Positions 1 through 9,150 are shown, counted from the stretch's first letter. The stretch: DNA of 64,000 nucleotides from Kitasatospora sp. A2-31 (GCF_022288725.1 NZ_JAKNTA010000006.1:384460-448459), one strand, 5' to 3'. Numbers and translations: made by a program. Notes: generated by a model not told the origin, from the sequence alone.

Positions 1-692
1 TTGGCGGCGGCCTTGTCCTCGAGCGCCTCGTGCTCCGGCTGACGGAACTCGGCGTTCTCGTCCAGCGAGACCTTGCCGTCGAGCGCGATGATCTTGCCGT
101 CGCCGGACTTGATCAGCGGGTTGACCTCGACGAGGAGGGCGTCCTCGGCGATGAAGACGGTCCACAGCTTCTGCAGGACCTCGGCGACCTGGTCCGCGAC
201 CTCGGCCGGGAACTTCGCCGCGGCGACGATCTCGGCGGCCTTCTCCGGGGTGCAGCCCTCGTTGGCGTCGACCGGGATCTTGGCGAGCGCCTCGGGGTTC
301 TCCTCCGCGACGACCTCGATCTCCACGCCGCCCTCGACGCTGGCCATGGCCAGGAAGGTGCGGTTGGTGCGGTCCAGCAGGAAGGAGACGTAGTACTCCT
401 CCTTGATGTCCGCGGTCTGGGCCAGCATCACCTTGTGGACGGTGTGGCCCTTGATGTCCATGCCGAGGATCGCCTCGGCCTTGGCGACGGCGTCCGCCGG
501 GTCGGAGGCGAGCTTCACGCCACCGGCCTTGCCTCGGCCACCCACCTTCACCTGAGCCTTGACGACGGCGCGGCCGCCGAAGCGCTCCGCGATGGCGGCA
601 GCGTCTGCGGCGGTCTCGATGACATCACCGTCAAGCACGGGCACGCCGTGCTTGGCGAAGAGGTCCCTCGCCTGGTACTCGAACAGGTCCAC
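1..692 (-). CDS. sucC: Succinate-CoA ligase (ADP-forming) beta subunit, 5' part
   Basis: Beta subunit of succinyl-CoA synthetase, the TCA-cycle enzyme that converts succinyl-CoA to succinate with substrate-level phosphorylation; it works as a complex with SucD. The reading frame gives the typical family N-terminus (VDLFEYQARDLF), the ATP-grasp stretch GGRGKAGGVK and a late DALLVEVNPL segment. The start is a GTG with AAGGAC about 7 nt upstream. Roughly 230 of about 390 codons are present; the gene runs off the left edge, where sucD would be expected to follow. Identification is by clear family resemblance. Confidence 0.95.
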   Translation of the reverse strand, partial: MDLFEYQARDLFAKHGVPVLDGDVIETAADAAAIAERFGGRAVVKAQVKVGGRGKAGGVKLASDPADAVAKAEAILGMDIKGHTVHKVMLAQTADIKEEYYVSFLLDRTNRTFLAMASVEGGVEIEVVAEENPEALAKIPVDANEGCTPEKAAEIVAAAKFPAEVADQVAEVLQKLWTVFIAEDALLVEVNPLIKSGDGKIIALDGKVSLDENAEFRQPEHEALEDKAAA

Positions 693-1029
693 GTGTTTGT
701 CCTTGTTCGTGGTCGCGGATTGTGTCTCTACGAGCGTGCCACGGCAGGATCTTCGCTGCGGGTCGTCGGGGCGGTGCGGGTACGCAGAGGTACGGCCTTG
801 CGGCCCACACAGCCACGGGCGCACACGTCAATCAACACGCGCGTCACGTCCGTCTGGCAGGTTATCCCCGTCCGACGGGACTCTTTCGCCCGGGGCATGC
901 CCGTATTGGGTGAGAACCGTCACAGCCAGCCTACGGCCGGGTGACGTGCACCGGGTGCGATCAGGCGCCGGTTTGGGCGCCCGGGCCGGCACGGGTTCGC
1001 CCGTCCGGGTGAACCCGTGCGCCGGTCGG
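693..1029. other. Intergenic region upstream of sucC
   Basis: About 340 bp between the stop of the VWA gene and the sucC start, both on the minus strand. It holds the terminator-like hairpin listed separately near its right end and must contain the sucCD promoter. No clear -35/-10 pair could be settled on by eye; a TTGACG-like hexamer on the minus strand near 835 lacks a good -10. No coding pattern was seen. Confidence 0.5.
989..1020 (-). terminator. Hairpin downstream of the VWA gene
   Basis: Perfect 10-bp inverted repeat (GCACGGGTTC / GAACCCGTGC) with a 12-nt loop, starting about 10 nt after the VWA stop codon. It is a likely intrinsic-type terminator for the minus-strand AAA/DUF5682/VWA transcript, without a U-tract as is usual in actinobacteria. 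Confidence 0.6.
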
Positions 1030-2202
1030 CTACGCACTCCGGTCGGGCACCGGAATCGGGCGCTTCTCGATCGCCGCGGCCATGACGTCCGGGAAGGCGT
1101 CGGGGGTGCACGCGAACGCCGGCGCCCCCAGCGCCGCCAGGGCCGCGGCGTGCGCATGGTCGTACGCGGGCGCACCTTCGTCCGAGAGCGCGAGCAGCGC
1201 GACGAACTGCACGCCGGACGCCTTCATCGCCGCCACCCGCTTGAGCATCTCGTCCCGGATGCCGCCCTCGTAGAGGTCGCTGATCAGCACCACGACGGTC
1301 TCCGACGGGCGGGTGATCTTCGACTGGCAGTAGGCGAGCGCCCGGTTGATGTCGGTTCCGCCGCCGAGCTGGGTGGCGAACAGGACGTCCACCGGATCGG
1401 TGAGCTGCTCGGTCAGGTCGACCACCGAGGTGTCGAACACGACCAGCCGGGTGTCCAGGGACTTCATCGAGGCCAGCACCGCTCCGAAGACCGCCGAGTG
1501 CACCACCGAGGGGGCCATCGAGCCGGACTGGTCGATGCAGAGGATGACGTCCTTCTTCACCGCGCGCTGCGCCCGGGCGTAGCCGACCAGCCGCTCGGGC
1601 ACGACGGTGCCGTGCTCGGGCAGGTAGTTCTTCAGGTTGGCCCGGATCGTGCGGTCCCAGTCGATGTCGCGGTGGCGCGGGCGGTTCACCCTGGCGCTGC
1701 GGTCGAGCGCGCCGCCCAGAGTGGCCCTGGTCCGGTCGGCGAGCCGGCGCTCCAGCTCGGCGACCACCTTGCCGACCACCGCACGGGCGGTCTCCCGGGT
1801 GGTCTCGGGCAGCGCGTGCTTGAGCGAGAGCAGCGTGCCGACCAGGTGGACGTCGGGCTCGACGGCCTCCAGCATCTCCGGCTCCAGCAGCAGGTGGTCC
1901 AGCCCGAGCCGGGTGATGGCGTCCTGCTGCATCAGCTGGACGACGGTGGTCGGGAAGTACTCGCGGATGTCCCCCAGCCAGCGCGCCACCTGCGGCGCCG
2001 ATCCACCCAGCCCGGCGCTGCGCCTGCCGGACCGTCCGGCCCGGCCCTCCTCCGGTGCGCCCCGGTACAGGGCGGCGAGCGCGCCGTCCATCGCGGCGTC
2101 CCGGCCGCGCAGCGTGCAGCCGGTGCCGTCCGCCTCGCCGCCGAGCACCAGCCGCCAGCGGCGCAGCCGCTCCTCGGCGGCGAGGGGGGTGGTCACTGCC
2201 AT
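1030..2202 (-). CDS. VWA domain protein (CoxE-like), MoxR partner
   Basis: 390 aa. An N-terminal helical region of about 210 residues is followed by a von Willebrand factor A domain. The MIDAS metal site is intact: DQSGS at residues 224-228, Thr283 in GGTD and Asp309 in LISDLY. VWA proteins of this kind typically pair with MoxR-type AAA ATPases in chaperone-like remodelling, and a MoxR-type gene lies two genes upstream. The ATG is chosen for the AGGAG 6-7 nt upstream. It is the last gene of the minus-strand arm of the five-gene module. The substrate is unknown. Confidence 0.85.
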   Translation of the reverse strand: MAVTTPLAAEERLRRWRLVLGGEADGTGCTLRGRDAAMDGALAALYRGAPEEGRAGRSGRRSAGLGGSAPQVARWLGDIREYFPTTVVQLMQQDAITRLGLDHLLLEPEMLEAVEPDVHLVGTLLSLKHALPETTRETARAVVGKVVAELERRLADRTRATLGGALDRSARVNRPRHRDIDWDRTIRANLKNYLPEHGTVVPERLVGYARAQRAVKKDVILCIDQSGSMAPSVVHSAVFGAVLASMKSLDTRLVVFDTSVVDLTEQLTDPVDVLFATQLGGGTDINRALAYCQSKITRPSETVVVLISDLYEGGIRDEMLKRVAAMKASGVQFVALLALSDEGAPAYDHAHAAALAALGAPAFACTPDAFPDVMAAAIEKRPIPVPDRSA

Positions 2203-2208
2203 CGGATG

Positions 2209-2301
2209 CTCCTTCGGGTCTTCGGTCGTCGGCACTTCGGGTCGTCGGGTCGGGCGGGTTTCGACTCTTCGACTCTTCGGGTCTTCGGGTCTTCGGATCG
2301 C
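2209..2301. repeat. Degenerate CTTCGGGT-type short repeat
   Basis: The spacer between the DUF5682 and VWA genes contains many near-copies of an octamer related to TCTTCGGG, for example two adjacent TCTTCGGG units near 2277-2295 and CTTCGACT twice just before. The rest of the 128-bp spacer holds only the VWA ribosome binding site. Function is unknown; it may simply be slippage-prone sequence. Confidence 0.6.
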
Positions 2302-2330
2302 CCGGTCTCCCTGGACCCGCGGGTACGGCG

Positions 2331-4685
2331 TCAGGTGTCGCGGCCGGTGGCCTGCCGCGGGATCCGGACCGGACCGCCGGGGCGGGGCGGGGCGGCGGGC
2401 AGGCCGAGCAGCAGCGCGACCACGGCCACGGCCGCGTCGGCGCGGGTCCGGTCGAGTGCCGGGCCGGGCTCGACGGCCCCGGCCGGCTCGCCGCCGAGCG
2501 GGCCGGCGGCGACCCGGCTTCCGACGGTGTTCCGCACGCCCGCCTCCAGCCCGGCGAAGGTGCGGCGCAGCAGTGGCAGCACGTCGGTGAAGACCTCCGC
2601 CGGGACGGCCGTCAGCCAGGCGTCCAGCAGGCCCAGCAGCCGGGGGTCGTGCAGCAGCAGCGCGCCGCCGCCGGTGAGGAAGCCCTCCACCCAGCCGGCC
2701 GCGTCCGCCGGGGCGCTGGCGGCCGAGAGCACCAGGCCCATCCGGCGGCCGGCCTCGGCGGAGTCCAGCCGGCCGTCGTCCAGCAGCAGCCGGACGGCGC
2801 GGCCGCGCAGCAGGCCGGGGACGCCGTCGGCCGGGCCGCCGGTCGGCTCCCGCCGGGCGAGCGAGCCCAGCGCGCCGGCCCAGCGGTCGGCCAGGCCGTT
2901 CGCGCCGTCCGCGTCCAGCAGGCCGATCGCGCCGTGCACCTCGTCGAGGTGGCCGCGCATCGCCGCCGCGCCGTCGGCGTCCAGGCCGGTGCAGGCCGGC
3001 GGCAGGCCGACGCAGATCCGGTCGGCGAGGCCGGCCGCGACCTCGCCGAGCGCGCCCTCGTCGGTACCGCGGACGTCTCCGTAGCGCAGGGCGCGGACCA
3101 GCGCGGGCAGCGCGCCCGCGAGGCGGGCGACGTCGGTGTCCAGTGCGGCGCAGTCGGCCAGCACCCGCATCACCGCGGGCAGCGCGCCGGACAGGCCGGC
3201 CAGCAGGCAGGTCTCCACCAGCGCGGTCAGCTCGGCCAGCTCCACCGCGGCCCGCGCAGTACCGACGGCCTTGCCGGCGGCGGCGTCCTCGACCGTGGTG
3301 CCCCACTGCGCGGCCTCGGCGATCCGGACCGCGAACTCGGGCTGCCAGCAGAGCCGCCAGCTCTCCCGGAAGGTGCCGGTGGAGTTCACCGCGGACCGCG
3401 CCGGCACGCCCCAGTCGACGCCGAGCAGCCGCAGCCGGTGCAACAGCCGGGAGCGCGCCGCGTCGTTCTCCTTGCGCAGGTCCAGGTCGAGCTCGCGCGG
3501 TTCGGCCTCCGGCTTCAGCCGCAGCGAGCGCTGCAGCCGGGCGAGGTCCCGCTGGAGCGGCACCGCGGGTGCGCCGTCCGGGACCTCCCCGAGCGCGTCG
3601 CCGATCACCAGGCGGTCGCGGACCAGCTCCAGCGCGACGTCGGAGCCGTCGCACATCACCGACCGGACGGCGTCCAGCGTCTCGGTCAGACCGGCCAGCG
3701 GGCGGCCACGCATCACCGCCAGCGTCCGGGCCAGCCGGACCGCCTCGATGACGTGCGCGGAGGAGACCGGGTGGTCCTCGGCGCGGAGCAGCTCGGCGGC
3801 CCTGGTCAGCCACTTCGGCAGCGGGTCCCCCGGCTCGGCGAACAGGTGGTGGTACCAGCCCGGTGAGACGATCCCCGCGCCGTAGCCGCTGAGCTGGGAG
3901 AGCCGGCGGTGCGTCCAGGGCACCCAGGTGATGTCGGTCCGCACCTTCTTCGGCAGGCCGGCCAGCAGCGCCCGGTCGTGGGCGACGGTCGGCAGTACGG
4001 CCAGCGCGGGCACGTGGAACGCACCGCAGACCACCGCGATCCGCCGGTGCCCGGCCCGCTTGGCGGCGCGGATCTGCTGCCGCATGTACGCCTCCCGCAG
4101 GTCGTCCCGGCGGGCCGCGCTGCCGGCCACCCCCGCCTCGCGCAGCGCCGTCATCGCCTCGGCCACGGCGGCGAACGGGGCGAGCGGATCGGCGCCGGGG
4201 GCGCGGTGCTCGATCACGTCCTCCCACCAGCGCTCCGGGTCGTCGTGGCCGGCCGCCTCGGCGAGCAGGGCGATCGGGTCCCCCGGCCGGTCCTCGACGG
4301 CGCCGTCCCCGGCCGCGCCGTCCACCGCGCCGCCCTCCGCGCCGGCGTCCCCCGCCGGGTCCGGGGCGAGGCCGTACGCCGCCGGCAGGTCGATGAACCG
4401 CACCGGGACCTCGGCATCCAGGCCGTACCGGATCGCCACCCACTCCGGGGAGAACTCGGCGTACGGCCAGAACGCGGCCCGGGCCGGGTCGTCCACGGCG
4501 TGGGCGAGCAGCGCCACCGGCGGCACCATGTCCTTCCCGGCCGCCAGTCCGACGATCGGATCGGCCTCCGGCGGGCCCTCGATCAGCACCGCGTCCGGCT
4601 TCAGCGCCTCCAGTGCGGCGGCCACCGCGCGGGCCGAACCGGGACCGTGGTGCCGTACGCCCAACAGCGTCACCTCAGCGCTCAC
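2331..4685 (-). CDS. DUF5682 family protein
   Basis: 784 aa, recognised as a DUF5682 protein. The N-terminus reads LLGVRHHGPGSAR (His12, His13), followed by LIEGPPE at residues 35-40 and VVCGAFHVPAL near 218-228 (His224). This GxxHH ... E ... GxxH layout resembles the TIKI/TraB/EreA-ChaN type fold, which is an inference from motifs. The remainder is a long helical, Ala/Leu-rich region. GTG at 4685 is preferred over GTG at 4703 because GGAGGAGGG lies just before it. It sits 45 bp after the AAA ATPase gene, probably cotranscribed. Biochemical function is unknown. Confidence 0.85.
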   Translation of the reverse strand: MSAEVTLLGVRHHGPGSARAVAAALEALKPDAVLIEGPPEADPIVGLAAGKDMVPPVALLAHAVDDPARAAFWPYAEFSPEWVAIRYGLDAEVPVRFIDLPAAYGLAPDPAGDAGAEGGAVDGAAGDGAVEDRPGDPIALLAEAAGHDDPERWWEDVIEHRAPGADPLAPFAAVAEAMTALREAGVAGSAARRDDLREAYMRQQIRAAKRAGHRRIAVVCGAFHVPALAVLPTVAHDRALLAGLPKKVRTDITWVPWTHRRLSQLSGYGAGIVSPGWYHHLFAEPGDPLPKWLTRAAELLRAEDHPVSSAHVIEAVRLARTLAVMRGRPLAGLTETLDAVRSVMCDGSDVALELVRDRLVIGDALGEVPDGAPAVPLQRDLARLQRSLRLKPEAEPRELDLDLRKENDAARSRLLHRLRLLGVDWGVPARSAVNSTGTFRESWRLCWQPEFAVRIAEAAQWGTTVEDAAAGKAVGTARAAVELAELTALVETCLLAGLSGALPAVMRVLADCAALDTDVARLAGALPALVRALRYGDVRGTDEGALGEVAAGLADRICVGLPPACTGLDADGAAAMRGHLDEVHGAIGLLDADGANGLADRWAGALGSLARREPTGGPADGVPGLLRGRAVRLLLDDGRLDSAEAGRRMGLVLSAASAPADAAGWVEGFLTGGGALLLHDPRLLGLLDAWLTAVPAEVFTDVLPLLRRTFAGLEAGVRNTVGSRVAAGPLGGEPAGAVEPGPALDRTRADAAVAVVALLLGLPAAPPRPGGPVRIPRQATGRDT

Positions 4686-4730
4686 GCGCCCTCCTCCCTC
4701 CACGAACTCGAACCTCGGACCGTCACCACG

Positions 4731-5813
4731 TCAGCGGGCGTTCTCCCGGGCGGCGCGGTAGAAGTCCTTCCAGCCGTCCCGCTCGCGCACCACGCCCTCG
4801 ACGTACTCGCGCCACACCACCTGGTCGGCGACCGGGTCACGGACGACCGCGCCGATCACGCCGGCCGCGACGTCGCCGGCCCGCAGCACGCCGTCGCCGA
4901 AGTGGGCGGCCAGCGCGAGCCCGTTGGTCACCACCGAGATCGCCTCGGCCGTCGACAGCGTGCCGCTCGGCGTCTTCACCTTCGTCCGGCCGTCCGCGGT
5001 GATCCCCGCCCGCAGCTCCCGGAAGACGGTGACCACGCGCCTGATCTCCTCGGCGCCGCCGGGCAGTTCGGGCAGCTGCAGCGAGCGGCCGAGCTGCTCG
5101 ACCCGGCGGGTGACGATGTCCACCTCCTCCTCCAGCGAGGCGGGCAGCGGCAGCACCACGGTGTTGAAGCGGCGGCGCAGCGCGCTGGAGAGCTCGTTCA
5201 CCCCGCGGTCGCGGTCGTTGGCGGTGGCGATCAGGTTGAAGCCGCGGACCGCCTGGGTCTCGGAGCCCAACTCCGGTACCGGGAGCGTCTTCTCGGACAG
5301 GATCGTGATCAGGCTGTCCTGCACGTCGGCCGGGATGCGGGTCAGCTCCTCGACCCGGGCGATCTTGCCGTCGGCCATCGCCCGCATCAGCGGCGACGGC
5401 ACCAGGGCGTCCCGGCTGGGCCCGTTGGTGAGCAGCTGGGCGTAGTTCCACCCGTAGCGGACGGCCTCCTCCGGGGTGCCGGCGGTGCCCTGCACCAGCA
5501 GGGTGGAGTCGCCGCTGATCGCCGCGGCCAGGTGCTCCGACACCCAGGTCTTCGCCGTCCCGGGCACGCCGAGCAGCAGCAGTGCGCGGTCGGTCGCCAG
5601 CGTCGTCACGGCGACCTCGACGACCCGCCGCGGCCCGACGTACTTGGGCGTGATCACGGTGCCGTCGGCCAGCTCGCCGCCCAGCAGGTACCGGGCGACG
5701 GCCCAGGGCGACAGCCTCCAGCGCTCGGGGCGCGGACGGTCGTCCTGGGCGGCCAGCGCGGCCAGTTCGGCCGCGAAGGCGTCCTCGGCGTGCTGCCGCA
5801 GAACGTCGGTCAT
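4731..5813 (-). CDS. MoxR-type AAA ATPase
   Basis: 360 aa with a single AAA module: Walker A GVPGTAKT (82-89), Walker B-like ARVEEL (152-157), sensor-1 Asn in LIATAND (199) and an arginine-rich ALRRRF finger (211-216). MoxR ATPases act with VWA proteins to remodel or activate client proteins in the cytoplasm. The ATG is supported by AAGGAG upstream. It is the first gene of the minus-strand arm (AAA, DUF5682, VWA) and is divergent from the SWIM gene across a 250-bp spacer that must hold both promoters. The client is unknown. Confidence 0.88.
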   Translation of the reverse strand: MTDVLRQHAEDAFAAELAALAAQDDRPRPERWRLSPWAVARYLLGGELADGTVITPKYVGPRRVVEVAVTTLATDRALLLLGVPGTAKTWVSEHLAAAISGDSTLLVQGTAGTPEEAVRYGWNYAQLLTNGPSRDALVPSPLMRAMADGKIARVEELTRIPADVQDSLITILSEKTLPVPELGSETQAVRGFNLIATANDRDRGVNELSSALRRRFNTVVLPLPASLEEEVDIVTRRVEQLGRSLQLPELPGGAEEIRRVVTVFRELRAGITADGRTKVKTPSGTLSTAEAISVVTNGLALAAHFGDGVLRAGDVAAGVIGAVVRDPVADQVVWREYVEGVVRERDGWKDFYRAARENAR

Positions 5814-6063
5814 GGGGCTCCTTCGGGTCGGCCGCCGGACACACCTGTGGCAGGCGGCGGGTGATCGGGGAGGCTCGGGCGTCTCGGACGACTCCCTCCG
5901 GGCGTGCGACGTCGGGGCACGCCGGTCCGGAGCGGATCGTCGGACACTCCCGGGGCCGGCGTCCCGGCCTGCAGGAACCACCCTGCACCGGGCCACTGAC
6001 AATCCTGACCGGACCTCAGTTCGACGGCCCGGACTGTCAGTCCCCCCGCCTACCGTCGTCGGC

Positions 6064-7371
6064 ATGGAGGAACGCTGGAGCACCGAACACGTCCTGTCCC
6101 TCGCGCCCGACGCCGCGTCGCAGAAGGCCGCGGGCAAGCTCTCCTCGCCCGCACCCTGGTCGGCCGCGGGCACCGACGGCAGCGCCCTGTGGGGGGAGTG
6201 CAAGGGCAGCGGCCGGACGCCGTACCGCACGGTCGTCGAACTCGCCACGCCCGCCTACAGCTGCACGTGCCCGAGCCGGAAGTTCCCGTGCAAGCACGCA
6301 CTCGGCCTGCTGCTGCTCTGGAGCGGCAGCCCCGAGGCCGTCCCGGCCGCCGAGCCCGCCGACTGGGCGTCCGAGTGGCTCGCCCAGCGCCGCGACCGTG
6401 CCGAGCAGCGGGCCGCCCGGGCCGAGGCCCCGGGTGACCCGGCCGCCGCCCGCCGCCGCGCCGAGCGACGCTCGGCCAGGGTCGCCGCCGGCGCGGCCGA
6501 GCTCCGGCTCCGCCTGGCCGACCGGATCCGCCACGGCCTGGCCGACCAGTCCACCGCCGGCCCGTGGGAGGAGGTCGCCGCCCGCATGGTCGACGCGCAG
6601 GCCCCGGGGCTGGCCACCCGGGTCCGCGAGCTCGACACCGCACCCCAGCACCGCCTCCTGGAGGAGTACGCCATGCTCCACCTGCTCGCCACCGCCGCCA
6701 CCCGCGTCGACGAGCTGCCCGACCCGCTCGCGGCCACCGTCCGCGCCCGGGTCGGCTACACCACCGACGCCTCCGAACTCCTGGCCGGCCCGACCGTCCG
6801 CGACCGCTGGCACGTGCTGGGCAGCCGCGACACCTCGGACGACCGGCTCACCACCCGCCGGGTCTGGCTCCGCGGCGCCAAGACCGGCCGGCCCGCCCTC
6901 CTGCTCGCCTTCGGCCGACCCGGCCAGGCACCCGACCTCGCCCTCCCCACCGGGCACCTGCTGGAGGCCGAGCTGGCCTTCCACCCCGGGGCCCGCCCGC
7001 TGCGCGCCGCGCTCGGCACCCGCTACGGCGCGCCCGGACCCGGCCCGGCCGTCGAGCCGCCCGGCCTCACCGTCGCCGAGGCCGTCGCCGGCTACGGCAC
7101 CGCCGTCGCCGACGACCCCTGGCTCGACACCTGGCCCACCGTCCTGGCCGATGTGGTCCCCGTGCTCAGCCCCGAGGGCTGGCACCTCACCGACGGCCAC
7201 CACACCCTGCCGGTCCACCGCGCCGGCGTCCCCGAGTCCGCCCTCTGGCGCCTCGCGGCCGTCTCCACCGGGCGCCCCCTCACCGTCTTCGGCGAGTACG
7301 GCCACCGGGGCTTCTCCCCGGTCACCGCCTGGGGTCCCGAGCGGCGCCCGATCGGCCTCACCACCCCCTGA
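6064..7371 (+). CDS. SWIM zinc-finger family protein
   Basis: 435 aa. A SWIM motif is intact at Cys67-Thr-Cys69, then Cys76-Lys-His78 (CTC-x6-CKH); it is expected to bind zinc and nucleic acid or protein. The following region is rich in Ala, Arg and Leu with no recognised catalytic domain. No ribosome binding site is visible before the ATG, but TACCGT lies 7 nt upstream, which fits a leaderless transcript. It is divergent from the MoxR-type gene and 76 bp upstream of the DUF5691 gene, so the two are probably cotranscribed. Its role is inferred only from context. Confidence 0.85.
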   Translation: MEERWSTEHVLSLAPDAASQKAAGKLSSPAPWSAAGTDGSALWGECKGSGRTPYRTVVELATPAYSCTCPSRKFPCKHALGLLLLWSGSPEAVPAAEPADWASEWLAQRRDRAEQRAARAEAPGDPAAARRRAERRSARVAAGAAELRLRLADRIRHGLADQSTAGPWEEVAARMVDAQAPGLATRVRELDTAPQHRLLEEYAMLHLLATAATRVDELPDPLAATVRARVGYTTDASELLAGPTVRDRWHVLGSRDTSDDRLTTRRVWLRGAKTGRPALLLAFGRPGQAPDLALPTGHLLEAELAFHPGARPLRAALGTRYGAPGPGPAVEPPGLTVAEAVAGYGTAVADDPWLDTWPTVLADVVPVLSPEGWHLTDGHHTLPVHRAGVPESALWRLAAVSTGRPLTVFGEYGHRGFSPVTAWGPERRPIGLTTP

Positions 7372-7447
7372 CCTCCGGGCGCGCAGCCCCGCCCGACGGC
7401 GGTCGCCCCAGCCGCCCGCCGGCCCACCTCACCGCTCAGGAGCCCGT

Positions 7448-9124
7448 ATGCCCGACCCCTGGGAGTCCCTCCACACCACCGCCCTGCTCGGCACCGACCG
7501 CCGCCCGCTCCCCGCCGCAGACCCGGCCGTTCCCGCCACCGGGGCGGTCGACCGCGGCGACCCCGCCACGGCCCTGCTCGAACTGGCCGCCCTGGAGACC
7601 GTCCGCCGCCGCGCCGGTGGCCTCCCCCGCGCCGCCACCGTGCCGATCGACCCGCCCGCCCCGGCGGACGGGCGGCCCGAGCTGCCGGCGCCCGCCGCGC
7701 GCCGGCTCTCGCTGCTGCTCGGCACCAGGCCCGGCGGCAGCAGCGCCGTCCTCGCCAACGTCGCCGAGCTGCTCCCCCAGTGGCTCGGCACGGCCCGTGC
7801 CCGGGGGTTCCGCCCGCCCGCCGCGCTCGTCCCGAGCCTGCTGGACGCCGCCCGCGCCCGGAGCGAACTGCGCCCCGACGCGGTCGTCCTGGCCGGTCCG
7901 CTCGGCCGCTGGCTGGCCGCCCGGAATCCCGACTGGCGCTTCGTCCTGCGCACCACCGGCGACATCCCGACCCCCGGTGAGGTCCCGACCACCGGCGACG
8001 TCCCGACCACCGGCGAGGTCCCGACCACCGGCGGGGCCTCCGCGCCGGGCACCCCTGCGCCCCGCCCCGCCGACGGTGACCACCACCTCTGGCACGAGGG
8101 CCTCTTCGCCGAGCGGGTCACCCACCTGACCGCGCTGCGCCGCACCGACCCGGCCGCCGGCCTCGCCCTGCTGCAGAGCACTTGGCCGACCGAGCGGGCC
8201 GAGGACCGGCTGCTCTTCCTGGACGCCCTGCAGGAGGGCCTCTCCGCCGCCGACGAGCCCTTCCTGGAGGCCGCCCTCGGCGACCGCAGCAAGAACGTCC
8301 GCGCCACCGCCGCCGAACTGCTCTCCACCCTGCCCGGCTCCGCCCTCGCCCGGCGGATGGCCGAGCGGGCCCGTGCCGCCGTCCGCCTCTCCGACCGCGG
8401 CACCCACCTGCTGGTCACCCCGCCCGCCGAGTGCGACGCGGCCATGCAGCGCGACGGCATAGCGCCCAAGTCGCCCACCGGGCGCGGCGAACGGGCATGG
8501 TGGTTCGGCGAGGTGATCGCCGCCGCCCCACTGTCCGCCTGGTCCGAGGCCACCGGGCTGACGCCCGATCAACTGCTCGCCCTGCGGGTCGGCGACAGCC
8601 TGGACGAGACCGACGGCAGCTGGTCCGACGACCTGCGCGAGGCGTGGGCTCGGGCCGCCGTCCGCCAGCAGGACGCCGGCTGGGCCCGGGCGCTGCTCGG
8701 CCCGGCGCCGGCGCCGGCCCCGCAACAGCGGCGGGCCCGCGCCCCCCGGCCGAGCGGCGCCCCGGCCAAGCTGCTCGCGGTGCTGCCGGCCGAGGAGCGG
8801 GCCGCCTGGACGGCCGCCTTCATCGAGGTGCACGGCCTCGGTGAGGCCTTCCAACTGCTCGGCGCCTGCGCGACACCGTGGACACCGCCGCTCTCCACCG
8901 CGGTGGTCGCGGCCCTCGCCCGGGCGGCCGCCTCCGGTGCCTACCCGTGGAGCCACAGCGGGGTGCTGGGGATGACCGAGCGCGCGCTCGCCCCCGAGAC
9001 GGCCGCCGCCGTCGAGGAGCTGGCGGCGCAGAGCACGCCGGCCACGGCCTGGGCCGAGACCTTCGCCCGGCTGGCCGGCACCCTGCGCTTCCGCGAGGCC
9101 ATGCTCGCCGAGCTCGCCGCCTGA
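7448..9124 (+). CDS. DUF5691 family protein
   Basis: 558 aa, recognised as a DUF5691 protein, the usual neighbour of SWIM, MoxR, DUF5682 and VWA genes in actinobacteria (recall). It is predicted all-helical and may be a HEAT-like solenoid: the segment around LEAALGDRSKNVRATAAELL looks like such a repeat. No catalytic motif was seen. Residues 172-195 are a low-complexity insert made of four TTGEVP-like hexapeptides encoded by an 18-bp tandem repeat. The gene ends just before a strong hairpin shared with the convergent B12-binding gene. Function unknown. Confidence 0.82.
   Translation: MPDPWESLHTTALLGTDRRPLPAADPAVPATGAVDRGDPATALLELAALETVRRRAGGLPRAATVPIDPPAPADGRPELPAPAARRLSLLLGTRPGGSSAVLANVAELLPQWLGTARARGFRPPAALVPSLLDAARARSELRPDAVVLAGPLGRWLAARNPDWRFVLRTTGDIPTPGEVPTTGDVPTTGEVPTTGGASAPGTPAPRPADGDHHLWHEGLFAERVTHLTALRRTDPAAGLALLQSTWPTERAEDRLLFLDALQEGLSAADEPFLEAALGDRSKNVRATAAELLSTLPGSALARRMAERARAAVRLSDRGTHLLVTPPAECDAAMQRDGIAPKSPTGRGERAWWFGEVIAAAPLSAWSEATGLTPDQLLALRVGDSLDETDGSWSDDLREAWARAAVRQQDAGWARALLGPAPAPAPQQRRARAPRPSGAPAKLLAVLPAEERAAWTAAFIEVHGLGEAFQLLGACATPWTPPLSTAVVAALARAAASGAYPWSHSGVLGMTERALAPETAAAVEELAAQSTPATAWAETFARLAGTLRFREAMLAELAA
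7961..8032 (+). repeat. Four 18-bp tandem repeats inside the DUF5691 gene
   Basis: Four in-frame copies of an 18-bp unit related to GAGGTCCCGACCACCGGC, preceded by a 9-bp partial copy. They encode D/E-V/I-P-T-T/P-G hexapeptides, likely a flexible linker. Copies 2 and 4 are identical, so copy number may vary between strains. Confidence 0.9.
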
Positions 9125-9150
9125 TCGTTCGGCCCGCCGCCGGAGAATGC

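Noticed and set aside
559..3084. Very long plus-strand open frame opposite the VWA and DUF5682 genes
   Set aside because: Product is Arg/Pro/Ser-rich without any domain; it is the antisense of well-supported minus-strand genes in high-GC DNA.
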